Positions 1 to 8,149 of a stretch of DNA of 23,249 nt are shown here, piece after piece. The notes under the pieces are model-generated. The model did no database searches. It was given only the letters and a program-made list of their open reading frames with translations, and was not told the origin of the DNA. The stretch is taken from contig CAUYUJ010004547.1 of the NCBI GenBank assembly GCA_963575745.1, positions 184,572 through 207,820 on the forward strand, written 5' to 3'. Each line of letters begins with the position of its first letter. Position 1 is the stretch's first letter. This stretch comes from Prorocentrum cordatum (lineage: Eukaryota > Sar > Dinophyceae > Prorocentrales > Prorocentraceae). The position numbers and the translations under genes were made by a program.

Positions 1-2681
1 GGCGGGATCGCGCAGAAAGGGGCCGACCATCTGTGCTTAGGGGCGACGCACATTAAGGCCGCCAGCTCCCGGATCCGTTGCCCACCGGGGGCCGCGCGGA
101 GCCGGCGCACCTGGGCGCGGATCAGATCCCACCCGTCGCGCGGCTCTGGCAGCTGAGGCCAGACCGCGCCGTCGCCCACAGCAGCCCGAACCCCTAAGTG
201 CTCGGCGCTCTGGGTGCCCGACCACATTTGCCGTTTTCCGATATTTTCAGAAAAACCCAGCCGCCGATCAATTTCCGCCGTGATCGCAAGGGCCCGGTCC
301 CGGTCGACCGCCGCAGCGGCCTTAAGGGATCGGTCGTCCACGTAGGACCACCCGCGGGTCCTAGGAACCGAGCGGACCGCGTTGTGCCAGGGTCGAAGCA
401 CGACGCTGAGGGTCCGGCCCGAGGGGGGGTCACCTGGCGGCAGGCCCCGCGTAGGATGCAGGGCATCCGCGAGGTCGCCGGCCACCGAGCAGTACCTGGG
501 AGCCCGCCAAACCGCCTCGAGAGCTGCCACCACAGGCGGCGGCGTTCCTTGGTAGCTGAGGGCGGCGCCGGCCACGCCGTGGTCCACCGAGTCGTAGGCC
601 CGGCTCAGGTCCACCTCAGCTCCCGCGCTGCCGGGCGCGGCCGCCCAGTCAGCCACGGAGGCCACGGCGCCACGCTCCCCGAACGCCTCGGCAGGGGGCG
701 GGGGGAGTGCGTCGAGGAGGCAGCGGCCCCACGCTCGCATCCAGACAGGCCCGATCGCGATCGGCCGGGCGTCGTCAGACCCGCGCTTCGGAACGCCGAC
801 CACCCGCAACGCCCCGAAAGCCCGCAGCCGTTCGTCGGGCCACGGGCCAGCGTCCCCTTCCACCGTGGCAGCGAGGATGGTCCGAAGCTCGCGGAGAAGG
901 CCGGGGCAATGCTCAGAGAGGCCCTGCAGCTCGGCCGCCTCCCACCCGTCGAGCCCGGCCGCGCCTTGGGAGTCCCGGAGGGCCCTCTGGAAAGCCTCGA
1001 AAGAGGGAGGGCGCCAAGCGGGGTCAGCAGGGACCTCGGGGACGCCCCACTCGCGAGCAACGGCGACCCAGTCAAGGGGGGGACCTCCAGGGTCGGGGAC
1101 CCACCACGGTTCCCACTCCCGCCGCATATCCTCAGCCGAGAAGACTGGGGCAGGAGCGGGCTCCCGCATCGTCTGGGCGGCCGCGGCCGCCGTGCGGGCG
1201 CCCCACTTGCGAAACTGAGACCGCCACGTCTTCAGGGCGCGGTCCTGGGTGACCTTAGCTTCCGCCATAAGCGCCCGGGACAGAGCCTGAGCCGCCTCGC
1301 CGAGGGTCGGGGGGAACCCTTGGACCAACCCATCCTGGCAGGCGAAGCCCCACTTGCGAGCGACCAGGGGCGGCAAGGGCGCCTCGGTGCCCGCAGAGTT
1401 CGCTCTCCCGGCCGCCACGACCAGCCTGTGGAGCCGGAGCAGGCGCCGCTCGCGGATCGTAGCCTCGCCCCGCGTGGGGCCACTAGGGGCCACGGGCCGC
1501 GTCTCGGTCGAAACGCCCTTCGGTCGCTCGGCCGCCCGGGCGACGGTGGCCACGCCTAGGGCGGCGGCCGCCGTCAACGCTGCCTCAGCGCGCTGGTGCC
1601 ACCGCGCCAAAGCCTCGGTTGCCCAATCGGAAAAGCGGGGGGGGGCGGAGCTATGCTGGGGGCCCCCCCAATCGTTGGCCGCCGCGGCCAACAGCCCCGC
1701 CTCGTCCCGCGAGGGCGCGCGGACCCACTCGTAGCGGGCCGCCCGCCGGAGGCGGCGCGCCTGCACCGGCGGGGGGGGAGGGAGGTCGACGTCGTACACC
1801 ACCCCGAAATGGTGAGGGACGGCCGGCAGGGGGGCCGCGTCCGCCACCTCCGCCGAGCAGCTAAGGCCGACGAGGCGAGAGGGGGAAGTGAGGGCAGTCG
1901 TGGTCGGGGGAGAGTTCGCGACCGCCCACGGCGCCTCGGCGAGATCATTATACCCCGCCTTCCAATTGAAATCACCCACCACAATCCCAGGGAGGGGGCC
2001 GGCCACGCTGGACAAAGCATCTAACGATCCCGCAAACCAGACCGAATCTTCGTGGCCGACGGGCCCATACACAGACGACATCGCCCAGCCATCGAAGCGG
2101 CGGTGGCAGCGACGCCAATCGTCAGGGCTCGACACGGGCGTACCTTTTCCCATAGCCGGCCGCCATAAAATAGCCGTGCCACCCTGCCGCGGGCGAGGGG
2201 GGAGACCGCTGGGATTTCCGCGCCGGATCGTGCCGCGAGGATTCCTGGGACCCTGACTGCCAGCCGGCGGGGGGACCGCCGACCACTGGACCCGCCACCC
2301 CCGAGCCTGGAAGTACGGTGGGCACCACCGGAACCCGTAGCGCGAGTCCGAGTGGCGCGTCTCCTGGAGGGCCACAACGTGGCACCCCCACTCGTCGGCC
2401 CTGTCAAGGACAGCGGCGGCCCTTTCGCGGGTCAGGACCGTGACGTTCACCGACAGGATCCGCACCTTAGACGTCCGTGCGCCCAATGCGGACGCGACAT
2501 TCGCCTCGCCACGAGGCCGGGCACCACCCAAAAGGAGGGGGGGGAGGGAGGGGGAGGGGAGGGGCAGGAGGAGGAGGGAGGGGCGGGACGGGAGGGGGAG
2601 AGGGCGGGGGCAGGAGAGGGAGGGAAGGGAAGGGGGAGAGAAAGGTGGGTGGTGCCCGGGGCCAGGAGTCAAGAAGCGGCA
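1..2681 (-). CDS. LINE (non-LTR retrotransposon) endonuclease-reverse transcriptase, runs off left edge
   Basis: The minus-strand frame with codons at 2681-2679 and onward is open for 893 codons to the window edge; the nearest upstream in-frame stop is TGA at 2684-2682. I translated it by hand. The N-terminal domain is an AP-endonuclease-like EN: SVNVTVL near 2450, the catalytic-Glu motif ALQETRH near 2370, SVYGP near 2075, GDFNW near 1974-1960 and a His block PHHFGVVYDVDL near 1820-1780. A basic Ala/Arg-rich linker follows. The RT then shows GLDGW (about 955), RPIAI (about 765), motif A VDLSRAYDSVDH (about 615-580), motif B GLPPGDPPSG (about 450-420), motif C YVDD (344-333), then GKRQMW and LMCVAPKHRW near the edge. 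All three RT catalytic Asp are present, so the enzyme looks intact where visible. In LINEs, EN nicks the target and RT primes cDNA synthesis from the nick. No ATG lies between the upstream stop and EN, so the start is unresolved. Order and motifs make the family call secure; the exact clade is not determined. Confidence 0.9.
2531..2645. repeat. Purine-rich (GGGGA/GGAGG)n tract inside the LINE
   Basis: The plus strand is almost pure G and A for about 115 bases; the LINE strand reads C and T. It sits between the CxxC frame and the EN domain and is translated as Pro/Leu/Ser in the EN-RT frame. It adds no stop codon because a pyrimidine tract cannot encode one. It may be a local expansion within the element. 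Confidence 0.75.
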
Positions 2682-3034
2682 TCACCTGAGGTCGGGGCCG
2701 CACGTCTGGACTTCCGCGCTTCATAGCGTGCGCGGTTATGGGCCTTGCGAGCCTCTGGGGTCAAGGCCGCCCGCCAATCCCTCTTCCGTTGGGCGTCCCG
2801 AGCCTTCGCGGCAGCGGACCGAGGCGGGAGCTGCGCGAGCCCGACCCCTCGACGAAACTGGGCGTCACGGCGGCCGCTCGGGAACGTGCCGGCCGGCCGC
2901 CTACTGCACGGCACCACGCGCATCAACGACAAGGCCCGTTGCGCGCCGCACCGGGTGCACACGTACTGCACGTGCGGGCGCTGGCCAGTTCCTCCTCCTC
3001 CTCCTCCTCCTCCTCCCCGCGCTTTCACCCCATA
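2669..3034 (-). CDS. Short frame upstream of LINE EN-RT with CxxC motif (ORF1-like, partial)
   Basis: The frame is open from just after a TGA at 3037-3035 to a TGA at 2671-2669, about 121 codons. The first codons translate the (GGA)n microsatellite as poly-Gly. The non-repetitive part reads VQYVCTRCGAQ, with a further Cys in VVPC, then a basic Arg/Ala-rich stretch (RDWRAALTPEARKAHNRARY). A CxxC-type zinc-binding motif followed by a basic region would fit a nucleic-acid-binding ORF1 or N-terminal domain of a LINE, but I do not recognise the exact family. The first ATG lies inside (LSLMRV), so the 5' end is probably missing. The frame overlaps the open EN-RT frame by 13 bases, in the -1 register relative to it. 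Confidence 0.45.
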   Translation of the reverse strand, partial: YGVKARGGGGGGGGGTGQRPHVQYVCTRCGAQRALSLMRVVPCSRRPAGTFPSGRRDAQFRRGVGLAQLPPRSAAAKARDAQRKRDWRAALTPEARKAHNRARYEARKSRRAAPTSGDAAS

Positions 3035-3179
3035 TCATCATAATCCTCAGATTCCCTCCTCCTCCTCCTCCTCCTCCTCCTCCTCCTCCTCTTCCTCCTC
3101 CTCTCCCTCCTCCTTCTCCTTATCCTCATCCTGCTCTTTCTCCTCATCCTACTTCTTCTTATTCTTCGTCGTTCTATGA
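2991..3179. repeat. (CTC)n microsatellite, two blocks
   Basis: Positions 2991-3016 and 3054-3170 are near-perfect CTC/TCC triplets, separated by a 35-base unique stretch. The second block degrades into CTT and TCA variants at its right end. Open frames through it encode poly-Ser, poly-Leu or poly-Pro and are not evidence of genes. Confidence 0.9.
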
Positions 3180-3263
3180 TTACCATTATTCCCCAATCAG
3201 AGCTTGCCTCTGTAGGGGACCTAGCGGATTCATATGATTAGGTGAGGTTCGTCGCGGATTTCG

Positions 3264-3402
3264 GTGACCGGCCCGGGTGCCGAGGGGTGCCCGAGGGTGC
3301 CCGGGTGCACAGGGGTGCCCGGAGGTGCCTGGGGGTGCCAGGAGGTGCCCGAGGGTGCCCGGAGGTGCCCGAGGGTGCCCGGGTGCCCGGGTGCTCTATC
3401 GC
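3264..3402. repeat. GC-rich minisatellite, about 10-bp unit GGGTGCCCGA
   Basis: About 13 head-to-tail units alternate mainly between GGGTGCCCGG and GAGGTGCCCGA forms, with spacing of 10-11 bases. The array stops abruptly at about 3402, where an unrelated 8-bp array begins within a few bases. It has no stable protein reading because the unit length is not a multiple of three. Confidence 0.85.
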
Positions 3403-3404
3403 CG

Positions 3405-3780
3405 TATAGCCCTGTAGCCTATAGCAATAACCCTATAGCCCTATAGCCCAATAGCCCTACAGCCTTATAGCCCTATAGCCCAATAGCCCTATAGCCCTAT
3501 AGCCTTAGAGCCCTAGAGCCCTAGAGCCCTATAGCCCTATAGTCCTATAGCCCTATAGCCCAATAGCCCTATAGCCCCATAGCCTCATAGCCCTATAGCC
3601 TCATAGCCCTATAGCCCTATAGCCCTATAGCCCTATAGCCCTATTGCCCTATTGCCCTACAGCCCTAGAGCGCTATAGCCCTATAGCCCTATAGCCCTAT
3701 AGCCCAATAGCCCAATAGCCCTATAGCCCTAGAGCCCTATAGCCCCATAGCCCCATAGCCCTATAGCCCTATAGCCCTAA
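3405..3780. repeat. 8-bp tandem array, consensus CCCTATAG
   Basis: About 46 consecutive 8-bp units keep phase over nearly 375 bases. Variants differ mostly at positions 4-7: CCCAATAG, CCCCATAG, CCCTAGAG, CCCTACAG, CCTCATAG, CCCTATTG. Each consensus unit contains the 6-bp palindrome CTATAG. The last unit runs into CCCTAAATAG. It resembles telomeric C-rich repeats only superficially and is internal here. Confidence 0.95.
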
Positions 3781-4190
3781 ATAGACTATGAGTGGGGCTT
3801 TCCTCCGGTATCAGTGTTAGTAGTACTTGTCGTAGTATTAATAGTAAAATCGTTAATGGTATCTGTATTAGCAGTACGATTATGGGTATTAATAGTAGTA
3901 GTTATTGTAGTTGAAATAAATGTAGTGGTAGTAGTACTGATAGTGTCGGTTTTGTTCTTCGTATTGTGAATAATCGTTCTACTCGTTTTATTATGAGTAG
4001 TTTTCTTGCTACTATAAATATACTTAATATTACTAGTAGCACAAATATGCTATTGGTATCCCTCTTAGTATGTTTGATTGCTATGTTATTATTGGGCTTA
4101 ATATTATGAGCCTTGGTATTCATAATGCTATTGATCATATTATTGGTATTGTTATTATGGTTATTTTTAGTCATACGATTGCTATTAGTA
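3781..4190. repeat. AT-rich decayed triplet array (ATT/AGT/GTA type)
   Basis: The base composition drops sharply from GC-rich to AT-rich. TAGTA, ATTAG and TATTA triplets recur with a loose 3-base rhythm, for example around 3810-3930 and 4120-4190. In one minus frame this yields Asn/Met/Ile-rich runs, as expected for a mutated AAT-type microsatellite. I see no gene here. Confidence 0.6.
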
Positions 4191-4330
4191 TCCTCCTCCT
4201 CATCATCCTCGTCCTCCTCCTCCTCCTCCTCCTCCTCCTCCGTCATCCTTCTATTCATCCTCATCCTCATCCTCCGTACTCCCCCTGCTCCTCCTCCTTA
4301 TCATTAGTATCCTCCTACTTGTTCATCCTG
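4191..4330. repeat. (CTC)n with ATC variants
   Basis: Positions 4193-4245 are (CTC)n; CATCCT and CTCCT variants continue to about 4330. Both strands give acidic or hydrophobic homopolymer frames that are not genes. Confidence 0.85.
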
Positions 4331-4775
4331 CTACACCTCTTCAGCCTCCTCATCGTTCCCCTTGTCTCAATGACGTCGGTCGAATATGACCTCTGTGGAA
4401 TGTAATTCAGCACAATAATAAGAAGAGGAGTCAGGAGGATGGAGGGACTAAGGGAAGACTAAATGGAGAAAGCAGTGTTGAGGTGATCGTGGCGGCCTTG
4501 TTGGTAAAAAACGGTTGGATGAATGCCTTGCGCGGACACTGGCACGCACAATCGAACCAGCCGCTCAGCGAGCAACCCTGCGCTCTATTTTCTGAGGACG
4601 GAACAGTCGCCTCGCCAGATACGAAACGACGGTGGACACGGCAAACGCGTGCAAATGCCACCGGCCACTGGACCACTGGACGCGCCCAACGTGTGCAGAA
4701 GGTCGGCGGGCCGAACACTGAGACTTAGTGTCGCTCTCTGACCAGACCTTCACCACGATGTCGTCGTTGTCACCG
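4331..4775. other. Unique sequence, no gene recognised
   Basis: This 445-base stretch is not simple repeat. Short frames of 60-95 codons exist on both strands, but none shows a recognisable motif or consistent composition. It ends at the TAG that closes the better-supported frame of the vWFD-like segment (4778-4776), so it may be 3' flanking DNA of that gene. Confidence 0.4.
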
Positions 4776-5612
4776 CTATCTCATGGTGGTCTGGGTCGGA
4801 AAGCAGCCGGGCTTGTGCGGAGCTGCCCGCGCCCAGTCGGCCACGACGTGCTCCCACGCCGAAGGCTGGGTCACGCCGCCGCTCCGCTCCTCGGGTGCGC
4901 AGCACACTCCGAAGAACCCCTCGACCGCCGGGTCGTGCTCCTCGGTGCAGAGGAGGCCCGCGAAGCGGGCGACCCCTTACCCTACCGAGGCGCGATGCCT
5001 GCACGTCCGGAGCTGGGCGCGACGCATGGGCGACGACGATCGACAGGCGCTCGTCCATCGCGGGGGCCGCCCCGTTGAGGAACCCGAAGGTCCTCCTGTT
5101 TCTGACGGGGGCAGCACCCTGGAAGGCTTGGAAGCTCGGCCTGGCTGTCACGTTGATGGACAAGACCTCCTCCACGTTCTTAGCGAACTCGGCCCAAGGC
5201 CTCCACCTCCTCCCCGTGAGAGCGCTGGCCGATCCCCCGTGCAGGGCAAAATGGTCGGGCGTGCCATCGGCGGTCCCCTGGGTCGACGTGTGCACGCGGA
5301 TCTCGCCCCCGCCAACCCACTCACCTCCAAGGACGACCTCCGCTGTCCACAGGCCGCAGGTCGACGCAGGTGCCAGCCTCATGCTGGCCCGGATCTCGAG
5401 CTGAGGCGGGAGGCTCTCGTCGAACGGCGTGCGCAGGAGGACGTGCTCGCCTGGCTCATTGGCGTCAAGCGAGGCCCCGATCAGGTTCGTGATGCGGGGG
5501 TCTCCCACGGCCGTGCTCGGCAGATGCGGCACCGGGGCCCCAGTCGGGCTCGGCGTAGGGGCCGGCGCAGGGTCTGGCGCTGGTGCCGGCGTAGGATTGG
5601 GCCAATCACAGA
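4776..5612 (-). pseudogene. vWFD-like domain coding segment with a frameshift
   Basis: On the minus strand a segment begins at a possible 3' splice site (TCCACAG, about 5619-5613) with ICDWPNPTPAP, a Pro/Ala-rich linker to about 5540, then GDPRITNLIGASLD (about 5504-5463), EPGEHVLLRTP, and a beta-rich stretch through VVLGGEWVGGG and EEVLSINVTARP to RLSIVVAHASRP (about 5030). GDPxxTN plus a downstream GLLG/DDH-type block is the hallmark of von Willebrand factor D-like domains. The matching block (RFAGLLCTEEHDPAVEGFFG) lies in a different minus frame from 4973 on and ends at TAG 4778-4776. The frame change near 4990-4974 equals one extra base or two missing. The original frame stays open to 4750 but turns Arg-rich and loses resemblance. 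vWFD-type domains are usually extracellular; the function here is unknown. It could be a pseudogene, a sequencing indel, or exons with an unseen small intron. Confidence 0.5.
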
Positions 5613-5909
5613 TCTGTGGAGCAATTCGTGCACATGTGTGGCGACCTGCCCTTGGCCGACGACGCTGCGCTCGCTTCAGCGAGAGCCACAGCAGCAGTGG
5701 GCCTGCACCGGGGGAAGGGCAGCTGCGCTTCACCTCCCCACCGCCCCCCCAACCCGAGAGGAAGTGGCGGAGGAGGGAGGGGGGAGGGGGAAGAGGACGA
5801 AGAGGGAGGAGGGAGAGAAAATCAGGAGGGAGGGAAGGGCCGGAGGAAGGACTGGGAGGGGAGGACGGGGGGGAGAGCAGGCAGCGGGCGACAGGATTCG
5901 TGGTCTCCC
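5613..5909. repeat. Purine-rich low-complexity DNA, possible intron
   Basis: Positions 5755-5880 are mainly GGA/GGGA on the plus strand. If the segments on either side are exons of one minus-strand gene, this interval would be an intron with a pyrimidine-rich minus strand. I see no conserved donor site that proves this. Confidence 0.45.
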
Positions 5910-6095
5910 CTAGGAGGTCCTCTTCACTTCCTCGTCGTCCTCGAGGATCTGAAGCAACTTGAAGATCCGCTCCCTGGAGGCCTCGCGGCAGCCAGCCCCC
6001 AAGAACAGATCCAGCAGCGCACCCCCAAGCCAGAGGAAGCAGAGACGAGAAAAGGGGAAGAAGGATGAGAGGAGAGGGGCAGGGAAGGCTGGCTA
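5910..6095 (-). other. Exon-like open segment, product unknown
   Basis: The minus frame runs from just after a TAG to TAG 5912-5910, about 60 codons. It has a hydrophobic run (LCFLWLGGALLDLFLGAGC) and then a charged helical stretch (RERIFKLLQILEDDEEVKR). This composition is far from the Arg/Pro/Gly noise of the surrounding frames. A pyrimidine tract precedes it on the same strand, as before a 3' splice site. It lies upstream of the vWFD-like segment on the same strand and could be a signal or membrane exon of that gene, or an unrelated relic. No family recognised. Confidence 0.25.
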
Positions 6096-6264
6096 GGTGC
6101 GCTCGTGCCATTCCTGGCAGCTTCAGCTTACCAATCCCAACCACGCCCCCCGCTGTGTGCTGAAGTATGTTGCGTCCACAAGTGTCCCAGATGACCTTGA
6201 TCTTAAAAATTGCCCCTATCAGCCCCATCATGTGTGATCAATCAGACGGGGACTTCGTAAGTTG
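6096..6264. other. Short unique sequence, nothing recognised
   Basis: No repeat or convincing coding frame is visible. A longer minus frame crosses it (reading MMGLIGAIFKIKV at its start), but it has no recognisable domain here. Confidence 0.3.
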
Positions 6265-7680
6265 GAGAAGGAGGCGGCGGATGAGCATCAGGATGGGCAG
6301 GGGGAAGAGGAGGAGCAGGAGGAGAGAGGATGAGAGAGGCGGAACAGCAGCAGCATGAGCACGAGGAGCAGGAGGGTCAAGAAGAAGAGAAGGATCAGCG
6401 AAGGAGGAGGAGGAGGAGGAGGAGGAGGAGGAGGGTGAGGAGTGGAGAGGCAACGACGACGAGGGAGTCGGATCCAGAAATGCGGCGCTGAGACAAGAGT
6501 CACCATAAACGACGGGGGCCGAGCGCCGATCCTGCCGTGCGCCGGCGCTGCAGCGGGAGCACCACGCTCGAGGGGCCGAGGAAGACCCGACCGAGCACAA
6601 CAGGCTGGAGACCACGCGTCTGGAACCTCTCGCGAGAGAGAGAGAGAGAGAGAGACAGAACGCGGGCGAGGCGACGGCACCCCGGCGAACGGTGCCAGGG
6701 CAGAGGAGAAAACGGACTGCGGCCCCGGGGCCCTTCTGCGGTCGGGAGGGGCCGGCGGAGCGGAAGGGCACGGGGCGGGAGCGGGCGCGGGAGCGGGCGG
6801 GAGGCCAGGGAGGGGGGGAGGGCAGTGGAGGCGCAGGGCAAAGGGAAGGGCGGGGACAGATCAGCGCAGGGCGGAGCATGGGAGGGGGAGGGCGCCAGGG
6901 ACGGCGCAGGGGGAGAGGGAGAGGAGGGGCAGAGAAGCCAGTGCTGGGCTCGACGACAGCCCAAGCCGCAGCCTGGGAGCAGCGGCGCCGCTTCCTGATC
7001 TGGCCACTCCACGCAGAGTGCAGGTGAACTTACGACCAACACTGCTGGAGGGCGGCGACAAGAGAAGGGGGAGGCGGGGGATCAGAAGCAGGAGAAGAGG
7101 GACCAGGAGCAGCAGGAGGACAAGGAGGAGAGAGCGGAAACAGGCGGAGGAAGAGCAGGAGACACGGGAGGACGTGGGCAAGGAGAGGGGGGGGGTAGGG
7201 TTCATTTGCCATGTGGTGGCAGCCTGGTGGAGGAATACGATGGCCCTCAACTGCGGAGCGTGAGCAGGCGTGGGTGCAGAAAGGAGGCACGGGGCGCGCG
7301 GGCGGGCGCCCCCGTCCTCGAGAGACGCCAGCAGGCCCTCGCGTCGCTCCATCAGGGCTGCCGGGGCCTCCTCCCCGATCAGCGGGTACCTCGGCCGGGG
7401 GAGACGGCGGGCGGGGGAGGAATGGGAAGGCTTGGCGGAGGGGGAGGAGGCGGGCGGACGAGGGGAAGAGGGACGACGGCGACGAGGGCGAGGCGGCGGC
7501 GGGGAAGGAGGGGGGGAGACCGAGGAAAAGCGCGGGAGCTCAGGAGGTCGACGGCGCGGGAAGAGTTCGGAGGAGGGGGGGCGGGAGGAGGGAGAGGAGA
7601 GGGAAGGGTCGGCGGCGCAAGAGGGAGAGGAGGAGGAGGGCAAGAAGGAGGAGAACAAAGGGAGAAGACGAGCGGAGAAA
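6265..7680. repeat. Long purine-rich low-complexity region with (GGA)n and (GA)n cores
   Basis: The plus strand is dominated by G and A for about 1.4 kb. (GGA)n occurs at 6399-6434, (GA)n at 6627-6655, and GGA/GGGA mixtures at 6760-6930, 7060-7195 and 7400-7670. Less repetitive islands sit at about 6440-6610, 6940-7060 and 7200-7400. Open frames of 100-270 codons cross it on both strands, but they are Arg/Gly/Glu or Pro/Leu/Ser tracts. One island near 7390-7310 reads PLIGEEAPAALMERREGLL on the minus strand, which is protein-like, but without a recognisable family. No gene is called. Confidence 0.7.
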
Positions 7681-7681
7681 A

Positions 7682-7683
7682 CG

Positions 7684-7721
<38 letters not shown>

Positions 7722-7727
7722 AGGGGA

Positions 7728-7772
<45 letters not shown>

Positions 7773-7793
7773 AGGGGAGGACGACGAGGACGA
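7682..7793. repeat. (GAC)n triplet array in three blocks
   Basis: Near-perfect GAC/ACG triplets are broken by GAAGGG at about 7721-7726 and 7772-7777 and by a single GGC triplet at about 7750. The same interruption at both block ends suggests the blocks arose by copying one larger unit. It translates as poly-Asp on one frame, which is not taken as a gene. Confidence 0.9.
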
Positions 7794-7929
7794 GGAGAAG
7801 GCGAGCGCGCCGGCGGAGGTGCTGTGGCCAGAATCCCACCAGCTCTCTGGCCGTAGGTGGTTGAGCGCGTCTGTTCATCCAGCCCTGTGGATGCCATGTC
7901 AACGGACACCCTAACGATCCTATCATTGC

Positions 7930-8085
7930 ATTAAAAATATTTGAAACGTGTAAAACCTGTCCTGAACATGCTTCAAACATGTTTTTTACATGGTTAAAAC
8001 ATGTCTGAAACATGTTTTAACATCTGGAAATTATTTGGAAGCCTGCTTCCTCTCCATTAATCGACTTCCACAAATCAAGCCCACG
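7930..8085 (+). repeat. Dispersed repeat, copy A (AAACATGTTT-rich, then conserved tail)
   Basis: The first 100 bases contain irregularly spaced ACATGTTT, AAACATG and related palindrome-like words. They are followed by CATCTGGAAA, then TTGG, GCTTCCTCTCCA, TAATC and ACTTCCACAA. The same order of words occurs at 14753-14900. Orientation is arbitrary. The copies share no similarity beyond the ACTTCCACAA end, so this is a bounded unit and not a larger duplication. On the minus strand both copies give similar peptides (LWKSINGEEA and LWKWISGEEA), which follows from the DNA identity. Confidence 0.75.
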
Positions 8086-8149
8086 TCCTCTCCTTCGGGG
8101 AGGTTTTACCCGTCCCCCGCCCCACGCCTGAAAAGTTCCAACACACCCG

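Larger units (their letters stand above)
1..2990 (-). mobile_element. Non-LTR retrotransposon copy, 3' part outside window
   Basis: This is the extent of the element as far as I can judge it. It contains the EN-RT frame and the short upstream CxxC frame. The upstream limit is set where unique sequence gives way to a (CTC)n tract at 2991 (GGA on the element strand), which may mark a 5' truncation or a microsatellite grown at the junction. The 3' end and any poly(A) or tail repeat lie beyond position 1. No target-site duplication can be tested with one end missing. Confidence 0.75.

Noticed and set aside
198-1559. Plus-strand open frame of 453 codons
   Set aside because: It is antisense to the EN-RT frame, which carries all the LINE motifs. 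The plus frame is Arg/Gly/Pro-rich without a domain; it is a shadow of GC-rich coding sequence.
3405-3780. Telomeric repeat
   Set aside because: The unit is CCCTATAG, 8 bp, not the CCCTAAA type expected for many algae; it is internal and its variants are not telomere-like.
4750-6231. Single minus-strand protein of 493 residues
   Set aside because: Only the middle part (about 5612-5000) looks like a real protein. The start is low-complexity, and the C-terminal part after about 4985 is in the wrong frame for the domain.
7211-7914. Arg-, Thr- or Asp-rich open frames of about 215 codons
   Set aside because: They translate purine-rich and (GAC)n repeats, exist in all three plus frames and lack any motif.
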